From the NCBI GenBank assembly GCA_937894775.1, contig CALAXC010000258.1, forward strand, positions 1-5,135: a stretch of 5,135 nucleotides of DNA, in the 5' to 3' direction. Position 1 is the first letter of the stretch. Each line of letters starts with the position of its first letter. The DNA comes from an uncultured Clostridia bacterium (lineage in GTDB: Bacteria; Bacillota; Clostridia; Oscillospirales; CAG-272). The position numbers were made by a program, and so were the translations under genes. Of the stretch, positions 1-5,135 are shown piece after piece. Below the pieces are notes generated by a model that did not search any database, was not told the origin of the DNA, and was given only the letters and a program-made list of their open reading frames with translations.

Positions 1-246
1 CGGCACTGTCAAGGTCGATTTGAGCTGAAGCCGTTTATATTCGTTCAGTCGGAGCTTGGAGGCAATCAGATTGGCGAGGTCACCAAGCCAGATATCGAGG
101 AGATTTGTTTTCTTGTTCTTCCGCTTTCCAAGGCTTGTGATTGCCTTGGATACGGGATATTTGGGGATCTTGAATACATCCGCGAGAATAAACGCAAGGC
201 CAATTGCGGCGATGGTTGAAATAATGATCTGTAATGCAATTTCCAT
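1..246 (-). CDS. tadC: TadC-like pilus assembly platform protein, N-terminal part (runs off left edge)
   Basis: This is an open frame of 82 codons with no stop before the window edge, so the gene is truncated by the window and is not shown to be broken. It begins with ATG at 246, preceded by GAGGT (252-256) five bases upstream; that SD overlaps the TGA of the preceding tadB-like gene, which points to coupled translation. Residues about 4-24 form one hydrophobic membrane segment. A basic stretch (GKRKNKK, about 40-46) and then an amphipathic region containing DLANLIASKLRLNEYKR follow. A single N-terminal membrane helix followed by a helical cytoplasmic lead-in is what TadC-type type II secretion F (T2SF) proteins show, and a second T2SF gene directly after tadB is the standard Tad order. 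The conserved T2SF domain itself lies outside the window, so the call rests on position and N-terminal architecture. Role by family: with TadB it forms the inner-membrane platform driven by the CpaF ATPase. Confidence 0.75.
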   Translation of the reverse strand, partial: MEIALQIIISTIAAIGLAFILADVFKIPKYPVSKAITSLGKRKNKKTNLLDIWLGDLANLIASKLRLNEYKRLQLKSTLTVP

Positions 247-254
247 AGGCTACC

Positions 255-1181
255 TCACTTCTTGTATTCGGCAGGTTTCGTGAACTTGAACATGAACATT
301 GCGGTGATGACAATCGTCAATCCGCAAATCGCAAGTACGATCTTGCCAAGGGTGGTGAACATAAGGGCTGCATACCAGTCCTTGTTGATGAGATACAGGA
401 GGGGGATGTTACCAACCACCATACCTGCCATCATCCAATACTCGGTACGGGCTGCGGACAGCATACCCTTGATCTCGTTGTTGACGATTCTGACGTCGGT
501 GAGCTTCGCAACGATAGGCATCAGCGTGTCCTTGAGGGTTCTGTCATCCTGACAGGCAATCAAGGTATCACACCACTCGTCAAAGATCGAGTTGCTGACC
601 TTCTCCTTGAGGTGTCGGATAGACTGCTTCACGTCGGAGGAGATCATCATGTTTTCAGCTACGAAGCCGGCGAAGATGTCCTTCACGGGAGGCTTGAGAT
701 ACTGCACGTTTTCCTTGACAGCCGTGACGATATCATCGGTTCTGACGTAGGAGGTCGTGATGATCGAGAGTGCAGTTTCGAGTTCCTCTTTGATGTGATT
801 ATCATAGAAGTTCACGGTTCGCTTGGCATAGGCAAACGGAATGAGTGCGAATGCGATGGCGAATACGGGAATGAGGAATGCGTTGTCGATCATGATGGCG
901 ACCACGCAACCGATAATCATGAGGAGGATGGAGGCTGCACAGGCAATCGTAAACTGACCGCCTTTGCCTGTCTGTTCGAGCGCATCTCGGATGCGGTTGA
1001 GCTCTACTGTGAGCTTACGGGATTTCTTTTTGCCTTTTGCCGTCAGTACCTTATCTCGCAGTGTCTGTTTTGGTGACACAAATCGCATAAGGTCGTTTGT
1101 GATCTTTTCGGGAGTAAGCTTCAGAATGAAAAGCGTTCCCACGGTGACCAGCAAAAAGCAGATAAGGTAAACGAAGGTCAT
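255..1181 (-). CDS. tadB: TadB-like pilus assembly platform protein (type II secretion F family)
   Basis: A complete 308-residue membrane protein. Hydrophobic segments lie at about 3-20, 77-97, 99-118, 249-266 and 278-299. The cytoplasmic T2SF region is about 125-245, with the helical stretches EELETALSIITTSYVRTDD and DEWCDTLIACQDDRTLKDTL; the second resembles the conserved core where T2SF proteins fold into a helical bundle. In Tad systems TadB and TadC form the inner-membrane platform through which the CpaF ATPase drives pilin polymerisation. The length is normal for TadB. The ATG start overlaps the cpaF stop in the sequence ATGA (1178-1181). An AAAGGAG-like SD sits in the cpaF codons for Lys-Glu about 14 bases upstream, which is long spacing, so re-initiation by terminating ribosomes is likely. 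The next gene (tadC-like) starts 8 bases after this stop. No truncation or frameshift is apparent. Confidence 0.88.
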   Translation of the reverse strand: MTFVYLICFLLVTVGTLFILKLTPEKITNDLMRFVSPKQTLRDKVLTAKGKKKSRKLTVELNRIRDALEQTGKGGQFTIACAASILLMIIGCVVAIMIDNAFLIPVFAIAFALIPFAYAKRTVNFYDNHIKEELETALSIITTSYVRTDDIVTAVKENVQYLKPPVKDIFAGFVAENMMISSDVKQSIRHLKEKVSNSIFDEWCDTLIACQDDRTLKDTLMPIVAKLTDVRIVNNEIKGMLSAARTEYWMMAGMVVGNIPLLYLINKDWYAALMFTTLGKIVLAICGLTIVITAMFMFKFTKPAEYKK

Positions 1182-2494
1182 GCTGTAACCGTCATCTCCT
1201 TTCGTGTGAATTTAGAGAGTTCCTCTTGCGGTACACCCGAACGTGTCAAGAGTGTCTGCAGGTACTCGGAAGGCGTGTTGACCTTTTCAAACTCGCCTTT
1301 GATGATGAACTTGTTGCCGTCGTAGATGTTTTCCGTGATGTTGTAACGGTACAGGCAACGGTAGAAGGTCTTACCTTCGGGAGTTACCTCGCACTCGGTG
1401 ATATCCATGACCTTTCTGCTGTTGTCCTCGCACTTGTGGGCGAATACCACGATGGGAAACGCCTGACGGGACTGTGAAAGGGATACTTCCATGCCGAGCT
1501 GAAATCTTCTCTGACAGAGGAGCGAGATTCGTCCGTGGGCGGACTCTGCAGGTCCGGAGTGTACCGTGGTCACTACCGTGTGTCCTGTAAGGGATGCTTC
1601 CACAGTGGAGTTTGCTTCTGCATCTCGAATCTCACCGACAACGACAACGTCGGGGTCAAAACGAAGAGCCGCCACAACGAGGTTTTCCTGTGTGATGTTG
1701 TAAGCGTCATTCTCGCTCGGACGGGACAGCGTGTGTACCACGTTGTTCTGCGTTTCTCCGAAGCGGTTCTTCTTGACGAGGAACAACTCACGGGCGCCGG
1801 ACTCAATGGTGTAGATACGCTTATCGTCCGGGATGCTCGACAAAAGTGCGTTCATGAGGGTGGTTTTCCCCGAAGAGGTTCTACCTGCCACAACTACCGA
1901 AACACCGTAGCGGATGCACATTTCGAGGAACGAGATCATTTCCTCGGTTACCATGCCACTTTCAACGAGGTGGGCGCGGTCAACTCTCTGCGGATGCAGA
2001 AGTCGGATAGATACCGAGATACCTGCTTCCTCATCCACAACAGGCGATTTGATTGCCGTGATACGGGTGTTGTTCGGAAGGTGTCCTTGTGCAATGGGGG
2101 TGGCATTATCAATGATGATTCCGCTATGATGCAACAGCCTTTTTACGATGTCGATTGCGTGGGACGGACTGCGGAAGTGTTCTTCGAGCTTGACCATTCT
2201 GCCGTCCGAGTAGGTCAGCGTAATGTCATCCCATGCGTTGATGTTGATCTCGTCGAGGTCAGCTGCACCGAGGAACGGAGTGAGGATGGAATATTCCACC
2301 ATCTCCGCATACAGGCGGTCGATGAGCTTGTCTTCGGTGAAGCCGTGAACGATGAAGCCGCCGTCAAGGATATATTTCTCAATATAGGACTTGAGCTGGT
2401 CGTGCTTCTGCTCGTCGGTAAGGGCTGTGGCGTAATACTTGGCGATATACTCCTGTGTCTTTCCGAGGAGGTCATAAAGTTCAATCCGTACCAT
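1178..2494 (-). CDS. cpaF: CpaF/TadA-type pilus assembly ATPase
   Basis: A cytoplasmic secretion ATPase of the VirB11/GspE superfamily, 438 residues from the chosen start, the usual size for CpaF. Motifs seen: Walker A GRTSSGKTT (about 204-212); the DAYNITQENLVVAALRFDPD segment leading into Walker B VVVVGEIRDAEA (about 283-294); and the His box TGHTVVTTVHSGPAESAHGRI at about 303-323. An N-terminal domain of about 200 residues carries the CpaF-typical wording ELDEININ-like (here DLDEININ), ISVSIRLL and MISFLE. The P-loop has Arg-Thr-Ser where most relatives have Gly-Thr-Gly, but the invariant Gly-Lys-Thr is intact, so it should be active. ATG 2494 is preferred over an in-frame TTG at 2536 because AAGGTGG (2501-2507) lies six bases upstream and the upstream codons sit inside the preceding gene. 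The gene overlaps the end of the MinD-like gene by 14 bases and tadB by 4, indicating translational coupling. By family, it powers extension of a Flp/Tad-type filament. Confidence 0.95.
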   Translation of the reverse strand: MVRIELYDLLGKTQEYIAKYYATALTDEQKHDQLKSYIEKYILDGGFIVHGFTEDKLIDRLYAEMVEYSILTPFLGAADLDEININAWDDITLTYSDGRMVKLEEHFRSPSHAIDIVKRLLHHSGIIIDNATPIAQGHLPNNTRITAIKSPVVDEEAGISVSIRLLHPQRVDRAHLVESGMVTEEMISFLEMCIRYGVSVVVAGRTSSGKTTLMNALLSSIPDDKRIYTIESGARELFLVKKNRFGETQNNVVHTLSRPSENDAYNITQENLVVAALRFDPDVVVVGEIRDAEANSTVEASLTGHTVVTTVHSGPAESAHGRISLLCQRRFQLGMEVSLSQSRQAFPIVVFAHKCEDNSRKVMDITECEVTPEGKTFYRCLYRYNITENIYDGNKFIIKGEFEKVNTPSEYLQTLLTRSGVPQEELSKFTRKEMTVTA

Positions 2495-3233
2495 ACGCCA
2501 CCACCTTACTTGCGATGTCCTGCATCCTTGCTTCAAATCTCTTGTCGGTCGTCTTCACGTGGAGCTTGCCTTGCTGCATCTGCTCCTTGACCTGTGCGCT
2601 GAAAGGCACGGTGAAGGATACCTCGCCGAGCTGTGTCTTGGCTTCCTCAATCGGCATGAATACGTCCACGTTGGGGGTGTTCAGCCCTACAATGTGATCG
2701 TCAAGTCGATACTTGCTGTCACCGTAGACAGGAAGCTGTGAGAGGAAGAAGCTGATGCTCTGCAGGTCGGGGGACGAGAGTCGGAGGATCTGATCCGCTT
2801 TTTCGATGGCAGTCTGTGCGATTACATTGTCAGAGAGGTTGCTTGTGCAATCTACGATCACGTAATCGGCGAGTCTGCAAAGCTCGGTCAGAAGATCCTC
2901 GGCTTTCGCTCTGCCGAACTTGGGATAAGTGTACTTGTTTTCACCTGTCTTGTAACCGAGGAAGCCAAAGTTCTGCATATCCTTGACGGTTACAAGGTTG
3001 TTGATGATATCGCCCTGTTCCACCTCGGTCTTGGAAAGCGGATAGCCTACCGAGCCGAGATCCTCGTTTTTGTCAAAAGGAAAAAGGACGGGGATAACGG
3101 GAGTTTCGAGGTCGGTATACAGGGTGATGACCGTAGACTCGAAGGAGGAGTAGATGGCTGTCGCAAGCTTGGTTGCGAACGTGGTTTTACCGCTGTGAGG
3201 AGAGCCCCACACGGCGATAATTTTTCCTTCCAT
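2481..3233 (-). CDS. MinD/ParA-like P-loop ATPase in the CpaE/TadZ position
   Basis: A soluble protein of 250 residues. The P-loop is WGSPHSGKTT at residues 9-18, a likely A'-type aspartate lies in LYTDLETP (Asp41), and the Walker B strand is YVIVDCTS (124-131, Asp128). The order P-loop, A' motif, Walker B and the position between cpaB and cpaF match the CpaE/TadZ slot of Tad clusters. Members of that group localise the pilus machine at the membrane or pole. Two departures are visible: the receiver-like N-terminal domain of classical CpaE is absent, since the protein opens directly at the P-loop, and the signature lysine of the deviant Walker A (KGGxGKT) is Ser11. The C-terminal end has no tyrosine cluster, so it is not an obvious bacterial tyrosine kinase. 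ATG 3233 is chosen over an upstream in-frame TTG (3308) because GGAGGT (3241-3246) sits seven bases before it and the preceding stop is one base away. The exact biochemical role is inferred. Confidence 0.82.
   Translation of the reverse strand: MEGKIIAVWGSPHSGKTTFATKLATAIYSSFESTVITLYTDLETPVIPVLFPFDKNEDLGSVGYPLSKTEVEQGDIINNLVTVKDMQNFGFLGYKTGENKYTYPKFGRAKAEDLLTELCRLADYVIVDCTSNLSDNVIAQTAIEKADQILRLSSPDLQSISFFLSQLPVYGDSKYRLDDHIVGLNTPNVDVFMPIEEAKTQLGEVSFTVPFSAQVKEQMQQGKLHVKTTDKRFEARMQDIASKVVAYGTD
2501..2507 (-). promoter_or_regulatory. Ribosome binding site of cpaF (decides the start)
   Basis: AAGGTGG lies six bases before ATG 2494, inside the 3' codons of the MinD-like gene. It supports the 438-residue CpaF over a version extended to TTG 2536. 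Confidence 0.7.
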
Positions 3234-3234
3234 A

Positions 3235-3963
3235 TCAGTTACCTCCGAATACTTTATTCTGTGCGTCCAGATATTTCTGTGCGGTTTCCGCATCGCCTCG
3301 GTATTCAAGGACGATGTGCATATCTCCGTGCATCTCGTAGTAGGCGAGGACTTCTGCCTGTTCTGCGTTTACAAGGAGTGTTACGGTGACGGGCTGGCTT
3401 GTATCCTCGATATCTGCCTTATCCACACCGTTGGCGGTCGTGGTCGTAATGACCTTCACGTAGGTGAGCTCGGAGGGAGTGAACATCTCGTCTTCTTCCT
3501 CATCGTACACGAGGATGCTGACGATATCTCCGGTTTCGAGCTTGCCCGAAAAGCCGAGTGCGTAAGAGCTGATGGTGATACTGATAGCCTTATGCTTGGT
3601 ATCAAGGGATTCAAGGATGCTCTGTGCGTTGTTGAGGTCATCTCCTACCTTGCCGGGGAGCAGATATTCACCTGCGGACAAATTGACCATGGCACACTTG
3701 CCGATGACCTGTGTCTTGTCGGTGATCACCGTGGAGGGCAGATTATAACTGCCGACCTCTACGACCTCAATGTCGGTTTCAGCGATGGTCGCACCTGCAG
3801 GTACATCCTTGATCAGACGAACGATCTCGGTCTTTCCGTCAGAGAGTCTGTTGACCAAGGGTGCGATGCCGAAACAAATTGCAAGTGCGACCACAATGCA
3901 GATAATTCCGACGACTGTGCGGTTGCCCACGGGATGAGAACCGCTTGACTTTTTCTGTTTCAT
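3235..3963 (-). CDS. cpaB: CpaB/RcpC-like SAF-domain pilus assembly protein
   Basis: A membrane-anchored protein of 242 residues. A basic, Ser/Gly-rich N-terminus (MKQKKSSGSH) is followed by one membrane helix at about 16-38, so most of the protein should lie outside the membrane. Residues about 45-105 form a SAF domain: RLIKDVPAGATIAETDIEVV and, later, NLSAGEYLLPGKV are typical wording. The CpaB/RcpC C-terminal domain follows: ISITISSYALGFSGKLETGD (about 127-146) resembles the conserved GxxxPGDxVDV region, and the TLLVNAEQAEVLAYYEMHGD stretch (about 195-214) resembles the family's closing motif. In Gram-negative Tad systems CpaB/RcpC works with the secretin. A Gram-positive host has none, so here it probably acts at the membrane-wall interface; that is inference. 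ATG 3963 has AAGGA (3973-3977) nine bases upstream. The gene lies 24 bases after the peptidase gene and 1 base before the MinD-like gene. The acidic patch DEEEDE at about 154-159 is a local peculiarity. Confidence 0.86.
   Translation of the reverse strand: MKQKKSSGSHPVGNRTVVGIICIVVALAICFGIAPLVNRLSDGKTEIVRLIKDVPAGATIAETDIEVVEVGSYNLPSTVITDKTQVIGKCAMVNLSAGEYLLPGKVGDDLNNAQSILESLDTKHKAISITISSYALGFSGKLETGDIVSILVYDEEEDEMFTPSELTYVKVITTTTANGVDKADIEDTSQPVTVTLLVNAEQAEVLAYYEMHGDMHIVLEYRGDAETAQKYLDAQNKVFGGN
3241..3246 (-). promoter_or_regulatory. Ribosome binding site of the MinD-like gene (decides the start)
   Basis: GGAGGT is the strongest SD in the window. It lies seven bases before ATG 3233, within the last codons of the cpaB-like gene. 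It fixes the start at the P-loop and rules against the 25-residue extension to TTG 3308. Confidence 0.8.
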
Positions 3964-3987
3964 TTGTTTGTTTCCTTTCTGCGTTTT

Positions 3988-4665
3988 TTAGATGAAGAAT
4001 ACCGCCATCATACCGATAGAGATAAACGGAATGAGGGCAAAGCCTTCTCGCATATCACGGTCTTTGATCTTGTTATAAATGAGGGTGAAAATAACCCCGA
4101 TAAGAAGACCAAGCACCATACCTGCAAGACCTCGTTGCCATCCGAGCAAGAATGCACAGGCAGAAGAGATCTTCCAGTCAGCACCGCCGTATCCACCGCC
4201 ACTCAATGCGGTCACGCCAAGCTGAATAGCGGCACTTACCGCACCGCCTATAAGCATGGAGGTAAATCCAACTGTCGGTACGCTGATGAGGGACAAGGCG
4301 AGAATTGAAATTGTTACGTGGTTTGCCACGTGGCGGTCTGTCAGATCCGACATGGAAGCGTATAGCAGAAGGAAGAATAGGAATATTCCTTGGAACGTGT
4401 ATACACTTAACCCGAATCGGAGGGAGAGACCGAGTGCCATCACCGTTGATGCGATCAAGGTGAAGGTCTTGTTTGTTACGAAGCCCTGTTTCTCCATATT
4501 CCTGTTGAGGAACAATCCTATCACGAGGGCTGCAGTTGCCACGAGAATCATCTTGATGATGAGGACAACTGCTTCCCATGCGATGACATTTTCAGCCACA
4601 AAGGTCTGAATGATGGGATTGATTACAGGAGGAGAGACTATAGGGTGTATGGGTTGAATGATCAA
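3988..4665 (-). CDS. TadV/CpaA-type prepilin peptidase (A24 aspartyl protease)
   Basis: A polytopic membrane protease of 225 residues that should cleave the leader of prepilins on the cytoplasmic side. The first catalytic aspartate is Asp107 in SMSDLTDRHVANH, which fits the family pattern of an Asp followed by Arg-xx-xN. The second is Asp163 in GGADWK, fitting GxxDxK. Roughly six to seven hydrophobic segments are visible, at about 31-53, 67-88, 90-105, 114-132, 136-153, 178-197 and 208-225. The C-terminal IPFISIG also fits the family. There is no N-terminal methyltransferase-type zinc domain of the PilD kind, as expected for TadV. The N-terminus is longer than in minimal TadV proteins, with a proline-rich lead (residues 1-20) and an extra helix. 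The start is TTG at 4665, chosen because AAAGGAG (4673-4679) is seven bases upstream and no ATG lies nearby in frame. Its substrates, the pilins, are not in the window. Confidence 0.88.
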   Translation of the reverse strand: MIIQPIHPIVSPPVINPIIQTFVAENVIAWEAVVLIIKMILVATAALVIGLFLNRNMEKQGFVTNKTFTLIASTVMALGLSLRFGLSVYTFQGIFLFFLLLYASMSDLTDRHVANHVTISILALSLISVPTVGFTSMLIGGAVSAAIQLGVTALSGGGYGGADWKISSACAFLLGWQRGLAGMVLGLLIGVIFTLIYNKIKDRDMREGFALIPFISIGMMAVFFI

Positions 4666-4672
4666 TGGATTT

Positions 4673-4679
4673 CTCCTTT
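4673..4679 (-). promoter_or_regulatory. Ribosome binding site for the TTG start of the prepilin peptidase
   Basis: AAAGGAG lies seven bases before TTG 4665. It is a near-ideal SD paired with a weak start codon, and it is the main reason for accepting TTG here. Confidence 0.75.
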
Positions 4680-4694
4680 CCCGAATTTAGTTGT

Positions 4695-4719
4695 GGAAGG
4701 GGCGGATTGCGCCCCTTCC
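4695..4719 (-). other. Perfect 10-bp intercistronic hairpin (possible attenuator, processing or mRNA-stabilising element)
   Basis: On the plus strand GGAAGGGGCG (4695-4704) is followed by a five-base spacer and its exact reverse complement CGCCCCTTCC (4710-4719). In the minus-strand transcript the stem lies 16 bases after the stop codon of the Wzz-like gene and 15 bases before the SD of the peptidase gene. It is not followed by a uridine run (the transcript continues ACAACUAAAUU), so it is not a standard intrinsic terminator. Such stems between genes of one operon commonly protect the 3' end of the upstream message or partially attenuate; which applies here is inference. No promoter-like -35/-10 pair was recognised in this 70-base gap. 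Confidence 0.6.
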
Positions 4720-4735
4720 GAGGGTTTTGACGGGA

Positions 4736-5135
4736 TTAGCCGCCGTAGTTGAACATACCCTGAATCTTGGAGGACAGGGTGGGAATGATGGTGGTGTTGA
4801 AGAGCGTGTAGAGACCGGCAAGGATCACGCCGCCGAGCACAGCACCGAGCATCACGTTCATCGTCATATTGGGAGAGATGAGTGTTCCCGCCTTGGGAGC
4901 TGTGCTCGTTTCCACGTGAAAGACGCCGCTTAAAAGCTTTTCCGAGCGCTCGTTGATAACGTTACCGAACGCATCAAGCAAAACACGCGCGTCGGAAGCG
5001 GAGTACGCGTTACAACGCACCGTAAAGACGGTGGTCACGTCCTCGTTATTCGGAACCACAAAGGTAAAAAGGGAAAGCAGCTTCGCAGGCGTATAGCTGT
5101 TTTGGAGAACGTACAGCTCGTCGTTCTCAAGCTGA
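4736..5135 (-). CDS. Wzz/polysaccharide co-polymerase-like membrane protein, C-terminal part (N-terminus beyond right edge)
   Basis: The frame is open to the window edge, giving 132 readable residues ending in TAA at 4738-4736. A GTG at 5059 could be read as a start, but the frame continues upstream without a stop and the upstream residues (NSYTPAKLLSLFTFVV) continue the same fold-like pattern, so the gene is partial. Visible parts: an extracytoplasmic alpha/beta stretch with VFTVRCNAYSASDARVLLDA and then FHVETSTAPKAG; a proline-bearing linker ending in ISPN (about 86-89); one membrane helix at about 93-112; then FNTTI (112-116) and a short 16-residue tail. This layout resembles the C-terminal end of Wzz/CpsC/YveK chain-length proteins (A..P..P..PN, then TM2, then a FLDNTI-like motif). 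Such proteins regulate polysaccharide length with a tyrosine kinase; finding one at a Tad locus is unusual, and it could instead be a Tad accessory protein that borrows the same fold. Recognition is by pattern only. Confidence 0.6.
   Translation of the reverse strand, partial: QLENDELYVLQNSYTPAKLLSLFTFVVPNNEDVTTVFTVRCNAYSASDARVLLDAFGNVINERSEKLLSGVFHVETSTAPKAGTLISPNMTMNVMLGAVLGGVILAGLYTLFNTTIIPTLSSKIQGMFNYGG

Noticed and set aside
612..1076. Plus-strand open frame of 154 codons
   Set aside because: It is antisense to tadB, with repetitive Asp/Glu/His/Gly wording expected from a shadow frame and no domain signal.
2495..2536. Extended N-terminus of CpaF from TTG 2536
   Set aside because: The extra 14 residues overlap the MinD-like gene in another frame and do not resemble a CpaF N-terminus, and ATG 2494 has its own SD.
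1535..2590. Long plus-strand open frame of 351 codons
   Set aside because: It lies wholly antisense to cpaF and the end of the MinD-like gene, has no recognisable domain, and its Cys/Arg/Val-rich wording is typical of a reverse-frame shadow of a conserved gene.
2481..3233. Bacterial tyrosine kinase (CpsD type) as partner of the Wzz-like protein
   Set aside because: There is no C-terminal tyrosine cluster and the BY-kinase DxDxR-type A' motif is not seen. The position between cpaB and cpaF fits CpaE/TadZ better.
3316..3948. Plus-strand open frame of 210 codons
   Set aside because: It is antisense to the well-supported cpaB-like gene. Its His/Asp/Gly/Val-rich composition is what the reverse complement of cpaB codons gives, and no family is recognisable.
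4316..4331. Inverted repeat ACGTGG-TTTG-CCACGT
   Set aside because: The 6-bp stem lies inside the peptidase gene, over the conserved Asp107 region. It is short enough to arise by chance and sits at no regulatory position.
4720..4728. Possible plus-strand terminator formed by the 4695-4719 stem with the following TTTT
   Set aside because: The T-run is only four bases and begins five bases after the stem. No plus-strand gene ends nearby, so nothing would be terminated.

Overview
The window is one dense, all-minus-strand gene cluster that encodes the core of a Tad-like (type IVc pilus / Flp-type) assembly machine. Reading in the direction of transcription, from the right edge to the left, it holds seven genes. 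They are the C-terminal part of a Wzz/polysaccharide co-polymerase-like membrane protein, a TadV/CpaA-type prepilin peptidase, a CpaB-like SAF-domain membrane protein, a MinD-like P-loop ATPase in the CpaE/TadZ slot, a CpaF/TadA-type secretion ATPase, a TadB-type inner-membrane platform protein, and the first 82 codons of a TadC-type platform protein that runs off the left edge.

The organism is most likely a Gram-positive bacterium of the Bacillota, probably Clostridia, with moderate G+C. This is inference. It rests on strong purine-rich Shine-Dalgarno sequences (GGAGGT, AAAGGAG), a TTG start, protein wording typical of clostridial Tad-like loci, and no secretin or outer-membrane Tad component among the genes seen. 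The sequence does not show whether the locus is chromosomal or on a plasmid or integrative element. No integrase, relaxase, IS, tRNA, att site or CRISPR is visible.

Layout: 5135-4736 Wzz-like partial gene; 4735-4666 a 70-nt gap with a perfect 10-bp GC-rich hairpin and the ribosome binding site of the next gene; 4665-3988 prepilin peptidase; 24-nt gap; 3963-3235 cpaB-like; 1-nt gap; 3233-2481 MinD-like ATPase; 14-nt overlap; 2494-1178 cpaF; 4-nt ATGA overlap; 1181-255 tadB; 8-nt gap; 246-1 tadC. The tight packing from 4665 leftwards indicates one polycistronic mRNA with translational coupling. The only intergenic stretch longer than 25 nt is the hairpin gap, and no stretch of 300 bases lacks a gene.

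How the parts would work together (family knowledge applied by inference): the peptidase processes prepilins encoded outside the window, CpaF hydrolyses ATP to drive TadB and TadC, which extract and polymerise pilin, the MinD-like protein positions or regulates the machine, and the CpaB-like protein acts on the extracytoplasmic side. The points most worth a second look are the Wzz-like protein at the head of the visible cluster, the non-canonical P-loop of the MinD-like ATPase, and the intercistronic hairpin. No pilin gene lies in the window, so the substrate of the machine is unknown.
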